Shown one piece after another: positions 1 through 6,807 of a stretch of 11,545 bases of DNA (within the stretch, counting starts at the first letter, position 1; each line of letters opens with the position of its first letter). Position numbers and translations under genes: made by a program. Location of the stretch: the NCBI GenBank assembly GCA_011048645.1, contig DSDR01000002.1, positions 1-11,545 on the forward strand, given 5' to 3'. The DNA is from Phycisphaerales bacterium (lineage in GTDB: Bacteria; Planctomycetota; Phycisphaerae; Sedimentisphaerales; Anaerohalosphaeraceae). The notes under the pieces were generated by a model, which made no database searches, was not told the origin of the DNA, and was given only the letters and a program-made list of their open reading frames with translations.

Positions 1-268
1 CCACAAAACCGATCATATAAAAGAACTGACGCCACAGCTGCCCCTGCAGAAAATCCGTATCATCGGAAAACATCGGCGTACCGGCAGCGTTGTCTTCGGC
101 CATTTGTGCATTGTTTGCTTCGGATTGATCGTTTCGGGAAGCCGACGACGACGTATCGGCCGCGTCCCCCGCCCGTTCAGGCGTCCCCAGGCACGGCCGC
201 AGCAGGACCTGCCCGACAATCGACAGCGCCAGCAACCCACCCAGCAACAGGATACGTTGTTTCAACAT
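1..268 (-). CDS. Flagellar FliO-like membrane protein, N-terminal part (runs off the left edge)
   Basis: An open frame of 89 complete codons starts at ATG 268 and leaves the window at base 1. It is preceded by GAGGA (279-275) at a spacing of 6 bases, a good ribosome site. The protein begins with a positively charged MLKQR and a hydrophobic stretch at about residues 6-23 that looks like a signal peptide or anchor. A polar Ser/Asp/Asn/Ala-rich linker (about 28-75) follows. A second hydrophobic segment then starts at LWRQFFYMIGFV (78-89), where the window ends. A cleavable-looking start, a low-complexity periplasmic linker and a second membrane helix are typical of FliO, the scaffold for the FliP export gate. 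FliL is the main alternative, because it follows motB in many operons, but FliL has only one membrane helix near its start. The call rests on layout, not on a conserved motif, since the diagnostic part is missing. Confidence 0.5.
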   Translation of the reverse strand, partial: MLKQRILLLGGLLALSIVGQVLLRPCLGTPERAGDAADTSSSASRNDQSEANNAQMAEDNAAGTPMFSDDTDFLQGQLWRQFFYMIGFV

Positions 269-302
269 AGACTATCCTCACAAAACATCTCGCTGAAGGG
301 TG

Positions 303-318
303 TGCAAATGGTATGCCT
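303..318 (-). promoter_or_regulatory. Candidate sigma-54 (-24/-12) promoter for the FliO-like gene
   Basis: Read on the minus strand the site is AGGCATACCATTTGCA. It has the essential GG (317-316) and GC (305-304) exactly 10 bases apart, plus the TTGCA box. It differs from the TGGCAC consensus at the first T and the last C. Transcription would start near base 292, about 25 bases before the ATG at 268. It lies in the 206-base gap after motB2, the longest gap in the cluster apart from the one before flgB, where a second promoter makes sense. Confidence 0.6.
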
Positions 319-474
319 AAACGCAAAAAACGCCTAAATTTATCATAGCGCATACTCCCCCGCACGGCGGCGTCCAAAACTTAAACGCTTGGCCGTGGAT
401 TTGTACAAAATCCCGAATCTCCGGCCGCTCATCCTGGCCTTTTGTTCTCGGCCTCCTGGTTTTTGCCTCTGATC

Positions 475-1209
475 TTACTTGCTGTCAATTAACACGGTAA
501 TCAATATCTGAGTTTCGGGATTGGCCGGGCCGCTGTGTCCGGTCCAGTCGCCGCCCGGCCCGGCGCCCCAGCAGTAAATCGGCCAATTGACGTCGTCGGG
601 AAACTGCGCTCGAATAAAATCGGCAACCGCCTGTCCGCGTCGAGCCGAGACGGGCCATTGCTGCGACGGCGGGGCGTCCTGGGCCAGGGCCAGCACATAC
701 AGCGCCGGCTGCTGGTCGGAAAAGTGAACCTTAAACTGTTCCACCCATTTTTTCAGTTCATTGCGCCCGGCGGAATCCAGCTCCCACCGGCCGGCGGCAA
801 AGCGAATCTGCGTTGAAAACGCCGTCTTTTGAGCCGCGGTGATTTGCGACGGCGAAATGGTCATCATCTGCTCAATATCCATCAGCACGCGGCGAAGCAT
901 CTCTGTCTGGGCGTCAATCGAACGATCTTCCGGCTCATCCTGACCGGCGTCAACACGATAATACACTTTCGGGTGGTTAAACGTCGAACTCATTGAGCGA
1001 TTGATCAAAAGCCCGGATAATCCCATATCCGCAATGGCCCGACGGAATGAATTGATACCGACTTCAAATTTATGTTTTTCAACCTGTGTCTCGGCCATAC
1101 TCAGCAGCATCACGAAAAAGGTCAGCAGCAGGGTAATCATATCGGAAAAGGTGACAATGTACCCCGGTGCGCCGGTTTTTTTCTCTGTGAGTCGATTGCT
1201 TCGGCTCAT
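475..1209 (-). CDS. motB: Second MotB-type flagellar stator protein (divergent C-terminal domain)
   Basis: This 244-residue protein has MotB architecture: a short cytoplasmic N terminus, one membrane helix (about 17-38) and a periplasmic region. The helix reads TFSDMITLLLTFFVMLLS, with D23 at the position of the ion-binding aspartate (E. coli MotB D32). A long linker (about 40-130) leads into an OmpA-like fold at about 132-242. That domain is degenerate. VSARRGQAVADFI (187-199) matches the LSxxRAxxV helix, and D178 could be the aspartate of the usual TD pair. The closing NRRVEI-type strand is replaced by QILITVLI (234-241). The ATG at 1209 overlaps the previous motB stop in an ATGA, so the two are translationally coupled. 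Both proteins keep the channel aspartate, so a mixed MotB dimer or alternative stators with the single MotA are possible. The MotB family is secure; the separate role is inference. Confidence 0.85.
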   Translation of the reverse strand: MSRSNRLTEKKTGAPGYIVTFSDMITLLLTFFVMLLSMAETQVEKHKFEVGINSFRRAIADMGLSGLLINRSMSSTFNHPKVYYRVDAGQDEPEDRSIDAQTEMLRRVLMDIEQMMTISPSQITAAQKTAFSTQIRFAAGRWELDSAGRNELKKWVEQFKVHFSDQQPALYVLALAQDAPPSQQWPVSARRGQAVADFIRAQFPDDVNWPIYCWGAGPGGDWTGHSGPANPETQILITVLIDSK

Positions 1210-1865
1210 TCGTAGATGCTCCTGTCCAGCAGCGTGATTTCAAGCCGACGGTGCGGGCTTTTTTCACGCATGGTACTCGATGCCGTCAGACTGAAATACC
1301 GCTGATCCAGTCCCTGCTGCTCGACCAGATAGTCCATCACCGCCGCGGCTCGCCTTAGCCCCAGTTCCACATTGCCGTCCGGCCCGTTTTCGCTGATGAC
1401 GACCCGCGCCGGCTGATGTCGAAGAAACACCGCCAGCGCATCGAGAACCTCGGTACCCCGATTGGAAATCGCCGCGCCGCGCCCCCAGAAAAAGGTCTCC
1501 GAAGACACCGAAAACACCTTCAGATTGCGAAAATCCAGCGCTCGCTTTTCCCGCATAAAATTGCTGCTTTGCTGTGAATCGGGCGTTCGCGTCTCGCTGC
1601 CTTCCGTCTGCCGGACGGTTTCATCGCTGCTCATTTTTTCCCACATCGAATCCTTTTGGTCGCTTTGCGATAGACCGATAGCCGGAAGCGCCTGAGCAAA
1701 CGACAACCCCAACTTCGGCATGGTTTCCTTATGAAAGGTCGCAAAACTCAGCAGCAGCACGAAAAATGTCAGCAGCAGCGTCATACAATCACAAAACGTC
1801 ACCATCCAGTCCGGAGCGCCGCCGCCGGCCTCGTCATCAGGTTTTTTCCGCGAACGCTGTGCCAT
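1206..1865 (-). CDS. motB: Flagellar stator protein MotB
   Basis: This 219-residue protein would anchor the stator to peptidoglycan and carry ions with MotA. After a basic, Gly-rich N terminus comes the motif PDWMVTFCDCMTLLLTFFVL, in which D26 is the ion-binding aspartate inside the single membrane helix (about 21-43). A plug and linker region (about 45-115) precedes an OmpA-like domain (about 116-215). ELGLRRAAAVMDYL (167-180) fits the LSxxRAxxV helix, and HRRLEITLL (205-213) fits the final NRRVEI strand with His for Asn. The aspartate of the usual GHTD motif is not evident; the region reads SENGPDGN. Cysteines at 25 and 27 flank the channel aspartate, which is unusual. The protein is short for MotB (E. 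coli about 308). The ATG at 1865 overlaps the motA stop in TGATG, so it is coupled to motA. Confidence 0.92.
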   Translation of the reverse strand: MAQRSRKKPDDEAGGGAPDWMVTFCDCMTLLLTFFVLLLSFATFHKETMPKLGLSFAQALPAIGLSQSDQKDSMWEKMSSDETVRQTEGSETRTPDSQQSSNFMREKRALDFRNLKVFSVSSETFFWGRGAAISNRGTEVLDALAVFLRHQPARVVISENGPDGNVELGLRRAAAVMDYLVEQQGLDQRYFSLTASSTMREKSPHRRLEITLLDRSIYE

Positions 1866-2635
1866 CAGATCGTCGCCTTGACTTCTTCACGATGCGTCGG
1901 TGAGATAAACGCCTGCATTTTTTCGCGCACCACCGTCGGGTTTTCGCCGCGGCTGATGGTGCAGATTCCCTCGACAATCATCTCCATCGCCAGCGACTCG
2001 GCCCTGGAATACATCCCCAGTTTGCCCGCCAGCGGGATAAACACCAGGTTCGCCAGCAGCGCGCCGTAAAACGTCGTAATTAAGGCCACCGCCATGCCGG
2101 AACCGATCTGTTCGGGGGAACTGAGGTTTTGCAGCATCTGCACCAGACCGATCAGCGTGCCGATCATTCCGAACGCCGGCGCCGAGGCCCCCATAAATTC
2201 CAGAATCTTCTTGCCGTTGGCGTGGCGATCCTGAAGGTTTTCAATCTCAAGCGCCATCAATCCGCGAATCATCTCTTCCTCCTGCCCGTCCACCAGCATC
2301 TGAAGACCCTTGACCATAAAGGCGTTGTCCACTCGGCGAATTTGCTCTTCCAGCGCCAGCGCGCCGTCGCGCCGACTGATGGCCGCATAGTTGACCATCT
2401 GGCGAATGATTTCATTCGGACGGGGAACTTTGGTCATAAACGTCTTTTTGACGACATTGAAAATGCTCAAAAACTGCTTGAGCGAAAAATGAATCAGAAC
2501 CGAACACAGCATCCCCCCTACCACGATGCACATCGACGGCACATGGACAAATATCAGCGCACCGCCGCCCATCGTAATCGCCACGACAATGACCAAAAAA
2601 CCCAAAAACAGACCGACGACTGTTGCAATATCCAT
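1865..2635 (-). CDS. motA: Flagellar stator protein MotA (PomA-like)
   Basis: This 256-residue inner-membrane protein surrounds MotB and pushes on FliG. Four membrane segments are visible at about 4-24, 29-50, 149-169 and 181-203, with a large cytoplasmic loop between the second and third. The loop has SRRDGALALEEQIR (87-100), which carries the conserved Arg (88/89) and Glu (96/97) that contact FliG. NAFMVKGLQMLVDG (104-117) is a classic MotA/PomA stretch. Prolines P153 (SAPAFGMIG) and P201 match the conformational prolines of E. coli MotA. Polar threonines T160 (GTLIG) and T187/T188 (ITTFYG) sit where Vibrio PomA has T158 and T186, so sodium coupling is plausible but only inferred. GGAG lies about 9 bases before the ATG. 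The length matches PomA. Confidence 0.95.
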   Translation of the reverse strand: MDIATVVGLFLGFLVIVVAITMGGGALIFVHVPSMCIVVGGMLCSVLIHFSLKQFLSIFNVVKKTFMTKVPRPNEIIRQMVNYAAISRRDGALALEEQIRRVDNAFMVKGLQMLVDGQEEEMIRGLMALEIENLQDRHANGKKILEFMGASAPAFGMIGTLIGLVQMLQNLSSPEQIGSGMAVALITTFYGALLANLVFIPLAGKLGMYSRAESLAMEMIVEGICTISRGENPTVVREKMQAFISPTHREEVKATI

Positions 2636-2639
2636 CGTG

Positions 2640-3335
2640 TTATTCTCCTTGCTGCACCCGTTTAAGCTGCAGGCTCAGCACGCCGGCCACTTCCGGCCGC
2701 GTCGAACCGATCTCACCGAGCACACGAGCCGCATTCCGTTCGTTCATATAGTACAGAATCTTGACCACATCCTGAAGCTGATTGTTGGCCGCCATATTCA
2801 CCATGATTTTGCCGGCCTGCGCTGCGTCCATTTTGTCGTAAGTCGCTGCAAGACGCTCAAGATTGACCCGCTCAACTTCTTCAACGGCAATGAGGGTGTT
2901 GCGGATTTGCTCTTCTTTTTCGTTGATCGCCGCCAGCTTCAGATCCAGTGTTTCGCGAAGTTCGTTGAGTTGCTCAATGTCCTCCTGAAGACTTTGGCGT
3001 ACCAGCTCAAGCCGCGCCGCTTCCTCGGCCAGTTCCCTTTCTCGTTGATTGTATTCGTTCATTTTTTCGCGCACATCATAAATCAAATGCTGCAGTTGGC
3101 GTTCGGTCAGCCCCATTTGTTCATCGATGCCCTGCGACCCCTGTCGGGCGAGTACGGCCGGGGCTAAGGCGGCGCGCTGACCGCTCAGGCCGGCTGTCGT
3201 CTCAGAGGCCGGCGGTTCCTGCGGCAGGACGGCGGCATCGGCGGCCTTCTGCTTTCTGAACCAGTTAAATCCGAAACTGGCCGCAAAACTGAACGCACCC
3301 AGAGCAACCATCACGATAATTTGATACTTTTTCAT
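2640..3335 (-). CDS. FlbB/MotE-like membrane-anchored coiled-coil protein, probable stator assembly factor
   Basis: This 231-residue protein has one N-terminal membrane helix (about 5-25) after MKKYQ, a Pro/Ala/Ser linker (30-75) and a long charged coiled coil (about 78-160). Its C-terminal domain resembles the MgtE N-domain-like fold: YDKMDAAQAGKIMVNMA (166-182) and DVVKILYYMNERNAARVLGEI (189-209). This layout is that of MotE in alphaproteobacteria, a periplasmic chaperone for MotC, and of FlbB in spirochaetes, which organises the stator and collar. The position right after fliJ matches flbB in the Borrelia flgB operon, and here it sits directly before motA with a 4-base gap. The ribosome site GGAGG (3350-3346) is 10 bases from the ATG. 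The family is fairly clear; whether it acts on MotA or on the two MotBs is inference. Confidence 0.75.
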   Translation of the reverse strand: MKKYQIIVMVALGAFSFAASFGFNWFRKQKAADAAVLPQEPPASETTAGLSGQRAALAPAVLARQGSQGIDEQMGLTERQLQHLIYDVREKMNEYNQRERELAEEAARLELVRQSLQEDIEQLNELRETLDLKLAAINEKEEQIRNTLIAVEEVERVNLERLAATYDKMDAAQAGKIMVNMAANNQLQDVVKILYYMNERNAARVLGEIGSTRPEVAGVLSLQLKRVQQGE

Positions 3336-3348
3336 ACGTTCGATACCT

Positions 3349-3363
3349 CCGTTTATAAAACGG
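3349..3363 (-). promoter_or_regulatory. Small hairpin overlapping the ribosome site of the flbB/motE-like gene
   Basis: A perfect 6-base inverted repeat (CCGTTT / AAACGG) with a 3-base loop sits in the 34-base gap after fliJ. On the transcript its 3' arm supplies the first bases of the GGAGG ribosome site of the next gene. It could dampen translation, or simply form at the gene junction. There is no U-run, so it is not a terminator. Confidence 0.3.
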
Positions 3364-3369
3364 CTGTCG

Positions 3370-3822
3370 TTAACTCATTCCCAAAATGCGTCGGGCAACG
3401 GCGGCCTGGGTACTCTCGTCCTCGGCCTTGCGTTCTTCCGCGTGAACGCGGCGACAGTACGCCTCCATCGCACGCTCTCGAAGACGTTCGAGCACCTTAC
3501 GGCTCTTTCGTGCCGCCGTCATAGCCTCGGCTTTTTCCTTTCGTTTCTGTTCCAACTCGCCCAATGCCCGCCCCATCGCCGCGAGCCGGCCGTCCACCGC
3601 CGACACATACGCCATAAATTCCTGCTGTCGGCTGAGCCGTCGATCCGGCTCCAGTGCCCGCAAGTCGCTCAATCGGCTGCGGAGCATCGCTTTTTCCATC
3701 AGGATTCGCCCCCGCAGCGCCGTGGTCTGTTCGGTCAACGCCATCAACTCGGCTCGCAGAGCGTCTTGCTGTTTTTGCCGCACCTCCAACAGCCGCTGCA
3801 GTCGCCATCTGAACCTTTGCAT
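3370..3822 (-). CDS. fliJ: Flagellar export protein FliJ
   Basis: This 150-residue protein is almost entirely charged helix, as expected for the coiled-coil stalk that sits in the centre of the FliI hexamer and contacts FlhA. The N terminus FRWRLQRLLEVRQKQQDAL (4-22) is the typical FliJ start, and the length is close to E. coli FliJ (147). The body is rich in Arg, Glu, Ala and Leu with no membrane segment or enzyme motif. It starts 12 bases after the fliI stop, the usual fliI-fliJ pairing. The family is low in sequence conservation, so the call rests on the N-terminal motif, length, helix content and position together. Confidence 0.9.
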   Translation of the reverse strand: MQRFRWRLQRLLEVRQKQQDALRAELMALTEQTTALRGRILMEKAMLRSRLSDLRALEPDRRLSRQQEFMAYVSAVDGRLAAMGRALGELEQKRKEKAEAMTAARKSRKVLERLRERAMEAYCRRVHAEERKAEDESTQAAVARRILGMS

Positions 3823-3834
3823 CGCCGCCCGTCC

Positions 3835-5226
3835 TTATGCCTGCTGCGCCGGACCGGCGCTGCCGGCCGGACCGGAGCGCGGCATTCCCAGCAAGTCATT
3901 CCATGCCTGTACAATGCTTTCAAGCTGCCTGATCGTCTCATCAAACGCGCTGCGCCGGCGTATCGGCTGAATCAGAAATTGCCGTATCCGCTCAATCAGC
4001 GCCACCGCGCCGTCAATGCGCTTATTGCTGCCGGGCACGAACGCGCCGATCGAAATCAAATCCTCCGCATCCGCATAAATCGCATAAATCTCCCGCAGCG
4101 CCATCGCCGCCTGCCGATGCGCCGGCGTCGCGACCGTATTCATCAACCGGCTGACGCTTTGCAGGATATCAATCGCCGGATAATGGCCGCGGTCGGCCAG
4201 CTTGCGCGACAGCACAATATGGCCGTCCAGCAGCGACCGGGCGCTGTCAGCGACCGGGTCGTTCAGATCGTCCCCCTCGGCCAGCACCGTCAAAATACCC
4301 GTGATGCTGCCGCGCTCATTGCAGCCAAGCCGCTCGACCAGCCTCGGCAACAGCGCAAAGACGCTCGGACAATACCCTTTGGTCGCCGGCGGCTCGCCGG
4401 CGGCAAGCCCCACCTCGCGCTGCGCCTGGGCAAACCGCGTCAGCGAATCCATCATAAACAGCACGTCTTTGCCCTGATCGCGAAAATACTCGGCAATCGT
4501 CGCCGCCACAAACGCCGCCTTGACCCGCTGAATCGCCGCCGCATCCGACGTGGCCACGACAATGACGCTCCGCGCGACGCCTTCCGGGCCGAGGTCTTTT
4601 TCCAGAAACTCGCGTACCTCTCGTCCCCGCTCGCCGACCAGCGCCACCACATTCACATCGGCATCGCTGCCGTTGGCAATCTCGCCCAGCAGCACGCTCT
4701 TGCCCACCCCGCTGCCGGAAAACACCCCCATCCGCTGTCCTTTGCCGCAGGTCAGCAGCCCGTCAATCGCCCGAATCCCCAGCGGCAGCGGCTCACGAAT
4801 CATCTCACGGCCCAGCGGGGCGGGACTGACGTTGTCTATCGAGCGCATCATACGTCCTTTCAGCGGCCCGCGTCCGTCAATCGGATTGCCCAGGCCGTCC
4901 AGAACGCGCCCGATAATGCTTTCATCCAGCGCCACCCGGCGGGGCTGATTCAGCGCCGTGACCGTATCGCCCGGACGAATCCCGTCCACCGCATCCAACG
5001 GAAGTAAAATCAACTCTGCCCGGCGAAACCCGATGACCTCGGCTTGTACCTGCCTTCCGTCGTGCAGCGTGATTTGACAGAGCTGGCCCAGTCCCACATT
5101 CGGGCCGCTGCTCTCAACCGTCAGTCCGCTGACATGCGTCACCACACCGCGGTGTCGCACCAGCGGCGTCTGCTTCAGCGCCGCGTAAAACGGCTCAAAA
5201 TCAACTTGTACGCCGGATGATTTCAT
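3835..5226 (-). CDS. fliI: Flagellar type III export ATPase FliI
   Basis: This 463-residue protein is a complete F1-beta-like ATPase that energises substrate unloading at the export gate. The N-terminal barrel (about 20-95) is followed by the nucleotide-binding core. The Walker A motif GSGVGKS is at 171-177, the catalytic Glu region ALVGERGREV at 195-204, and Walker B DVLFMMDSLTR at 254-264, with RFAQAQREVGLAAGEPP just after. The family signature PAIDILQSVSR lies at 350-360. The C-terminal helical domain (about 375-448) is normal, then ends in a short Gly/Pro/Ala-rich tail (about 449-463). The gap to fliH is 3 bases, so FliH-FliI are likely coupled. Nothing is missing from the catalytic set. 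Confidence 0.97.
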   Translation of the reverse strand: MKSSGVQVDFEPFYAALKQTPLVRHRGVVTHVSGLTVESSGPNVGLGQLCQITLHDGRQVQAEVIGFRRAELILLPLDAVDGIRPGDTVTALNQPRRVALDESIIGRVLDGLGNPIDGRGPLKGRMMRSIDNVSPAPLGREMIREPLPLGIRAIDGLLTCGKGQRMGVFSGSGVGKSVLLGEIANGSDADVNVVALVGERGREVREFLEKDLGPEGVARSVIVVATSDAAAIQRVKAAFVAATIAEYFRDQGKDVLFMMDSLTRFAQAQREVGLAAGEPPATKGYCPSVFALLPRLVERLGCNERGSITGILTVLAEGDDLNDPVADSARSLLDGHIVLSRKLADRGHYPAIDILQSVSRLMNTVATPAHRQAAMALREIYAIYADAEDLISIGAFVPGSNKRIDGAVALIERIRQFLIQPIRRRSAFDETIRQLESIVQAWNDLLGMPRSGPAGSAGPAQQA

Positions 5227-5229
5227 CGC

Positions 5230-5784
5230 TTATTCCGACTGCTCCGATCCGAGCAAAGCCTGCTCGATTTGCCGCAATCGATCTTCAATCATCGATTCGA
5301 CGATTCCCAGTTCGCTGTCAATACGGCACTCGGCCGGATTGACCGACCAATCCGCAGCCAGTTCCACATTCGGCGGAAGACTGAACCCCTGTTCGGCGGC
5401 GGCCTGCTCAAACGCCTTCACGTCATCCGGGTTCAACCGAATCGTCAATTGTTTGGCCGGCGGCGCCGACTGCAACGCCTCGGTCACGATTTTTTCGACG
5501 GCGTAGTTTCTCTCGGCCGTCTCTTTGGCCAGCACCCTCGCCGCAATCTCAAGACTGAGCCGGACAATCTGCTCCCGCTGCGAGGCAAACAGGGACGCAC
5601 AATACGCTTGCAGTTCCATCGCCGCTTTGCTCAACGCGTCGCAGGCCTGCGCCAATTGACGCCGGGTCCGCTCGGCCTGTTCAGCCGCCTCTTTCCGGTG
5701 GGCGGCCTCTTCTATCTGCCGTCTGTTCAGCAATTCCACGGAGCGAACAGGCGTTTGGATTGTAAACAGCATATCGCGCGCCAT
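5230..5784 (-). CDS. fliH: Flagellar export ATPase regulator FliH
   Basis: This 184-residue protein belongs to the FliH/SctL family, the peripheral stalk that dimerises on FliI and links it to the C ring. An acidic and basic helical region (about 20-75) is followed by LSLEIAARVLAKE (77-89), the family helix. A C-terminal domain (about 112-178) then carries TIRLNPDDV (114-122) and a GIVESMIEDRLRQIEQ end (160-175). It is shorter than E. coli FliH (about 235), mainly at the N terminus. No Trp-containing N-terminal motif like the FlhA-docking end of E. coli FliH is seen. The start at 5784 lies 3 bases after the fliG stop; Met5 (5772) is a possible alternative. Assignment rests on the family helix, the C-terminal domain and position between fliG and fliI. 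Confidence 0.9.
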   Translation of the reverse strand: MARDMLFTIQTPVRSVELLNRRQIEEAAHRKEAAEQAERTRRQLAQACDALSKAAMELQAYCASLFASQREQIVRLSLEIAARVLAKETAERNYAVEKIVTEALQSAPPAKQLTIRLNPDDVKAFEQAAAEQGFSLPPNVELAADWSVNPAECRIDSELGIVESMIEDRLRQIEQALLGSEQSE

Positions 5785-5787
5785 CGC

Positions 5788-6807
5788 CTAAGCTTCCTCC
5801 TCCTCAATGAACAACAACTCGCCCGTTTCATTGGCTTCCCGAAGCGGCAGCGCCACCTGTTCCCGCGCGGCGATCACATCTTTCTTTCGCGGTTCGCCCA
5901 TCAGCGAAGCCTCTTCTTCAATCATTTCCTTCATTCGTTCGGAAATATTGGACATAATCTTGTCTCGGATGATCGTCTCGGCGCCGTGCAGCGCCTTGGC
6001 CAACACCGTCGGCTCAACGCTGCGCAGCGTCTGCTGCAATGATCGGTCTTCAATCTTGATAATATCATCCCACGTGACCATCAGTGAACGCACCAGCGTC
6101 GCGGTGTCGCTGTCGCGATCCTGGATGACCCCGAGCAGTGCGTCGCGCTTCTCCTTTTCCAGTCCGCTCAACACAATGGCCACTCGACGGAGTGAATCTC
6201 TTGACATATTTTCATTAACCGGTGTGCCTTCTTCGGAGTTCATCTCCATCAGCCGTTTACAGACCACCTCGCCGATCCGGCGTATGGTTTTCGACGACAC
6301 ATCATTCGGCTGCGTCATCCGCCAGATCGTCTGCCGGCATTTGTCCTCCTCCAGACGCACCAGCACCTCGGTCGTCAGCTTCGACGGAAGCGACGACAGT
6401 ACCACCGCAATCGCCTGAGGCGGCTCATCTTCCAGCGCCGCGGCCAATTGAATCGGCGAAGCCGATGACAACGCCAAAAACGGATCTTTTTCGATCATTG
6501 CTTCTTTGATCCGCTTTTGCATCTCGACGGCCTTTTCTTTCGTCCCCACCGCTCCCTGGAGCAGCGAGTTGACAAAACTTTTGACATGCAGCGAGCCGCT
6601 TTGGCTTTTCATCAGCTCGTTATAAAATTCCCGTGCTGCATGAATAAACAGATCGTCGTCTTTTTCTTTTCGCGCATCCAGATGCGATAATTCCATGGCG
6701 ATTTTTTGAATCACTTCCTGGGGCACATCTCTTAACAATTCCGTCGCGGTGGACGAATCCAGCATCGTCAGCAGCATCGCCGCCTTTTGTATTCCCTTAA
6801 ACGCCAT
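5788..6807 (-). CDS. fliG: Flagellar motor switch protein FliG
   Basis: This 339-residue protein is the C-ring subunit that binds FliF and takes torque from MotA. All three domains are present. The N-terminal FliF-binding domain is about 1-105. The middle armadillo domain is about 110-190, where the usual EHPQ reads EPPQ (128-131). The C-terminal domain is about 200-335, including the torque helix region IKIEDRSLQQTLR (250-262) and RDKIMSNISERMKEMIEEE (281-299). The length equals the family norm (about 330-340). An acidic EEEEA ends the protein. The ATG directly abuts the fliF stop with no gap, and GGAGG lies 8 bases upstream inside fliF. The His-to-Pro change in the EHPQ motif is the only notable departure. 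Confidence 0.97.
   Translation of the reverse strand: MAFKGIQKAAMLLTMLDSSTATELLRDVPQEVIQKIAMELSHLDARKEKDDDLFIHAAREFYNELMKSQSGSLHVKSFVNSLLQGAVGTKEKAVEMQKRIKEAMIEKDPFLALSSASPIQLAAALEDEPPQAIAVVLSSLPSKLTTEVLVRLEEDKCRQTIWRMTQPNDVSSKTIRRIGEVVCKRLMEMNSEEGTPVNENMSRDSLRRVAIVLSGLEKEKRDALLGVIQDRDSDTATLVRSLMVTWDDIIKIEDRSLQQTLRSVEPTVLAKALHGAETIIRDKIMSNISERMKEMIEEEASLMGEPRKKDVIAAREQVALPLREANETGELLFIEEEEA

Noticed and set aside
342..347. TATGAT as a sigma-70 -10 box upstream of the FliO-like gene
   Set aside because: No -35 element at 16-18 bases; the nearest TTGGAC is about 24 bases away, while the sigma-54 site fits better.
177..377. Minus-strand 66-codon frame across the gap before the FliO-like gene
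   Set aside because: It overlaps the sigma-54 site and the start of the FliO-like gene in another frame and shows no protein features.
397..413. Inverted repeat GGATTT-N5-AAATCC after motB2 as a terminator
   Set aside because: The stem is only 6 pairs, AT-rich, and not followed by a T-run on the minus strand.
3442..5007. Long plus-strand open frame (521 codons) opposite fliI and fliJ
   Set aside because: It is antisense to two clear flagellar genes, rich in Arg, His and Gln without domain motifs, and is the expected shadow of GC-rich coding sequence.
5269..6042. Plus-strand open frame opposite fliH and fliG
   Set aside because: Antisense shadow; the composition is Arg/His/Leu-rich with no domain, while the sense strand is certain.
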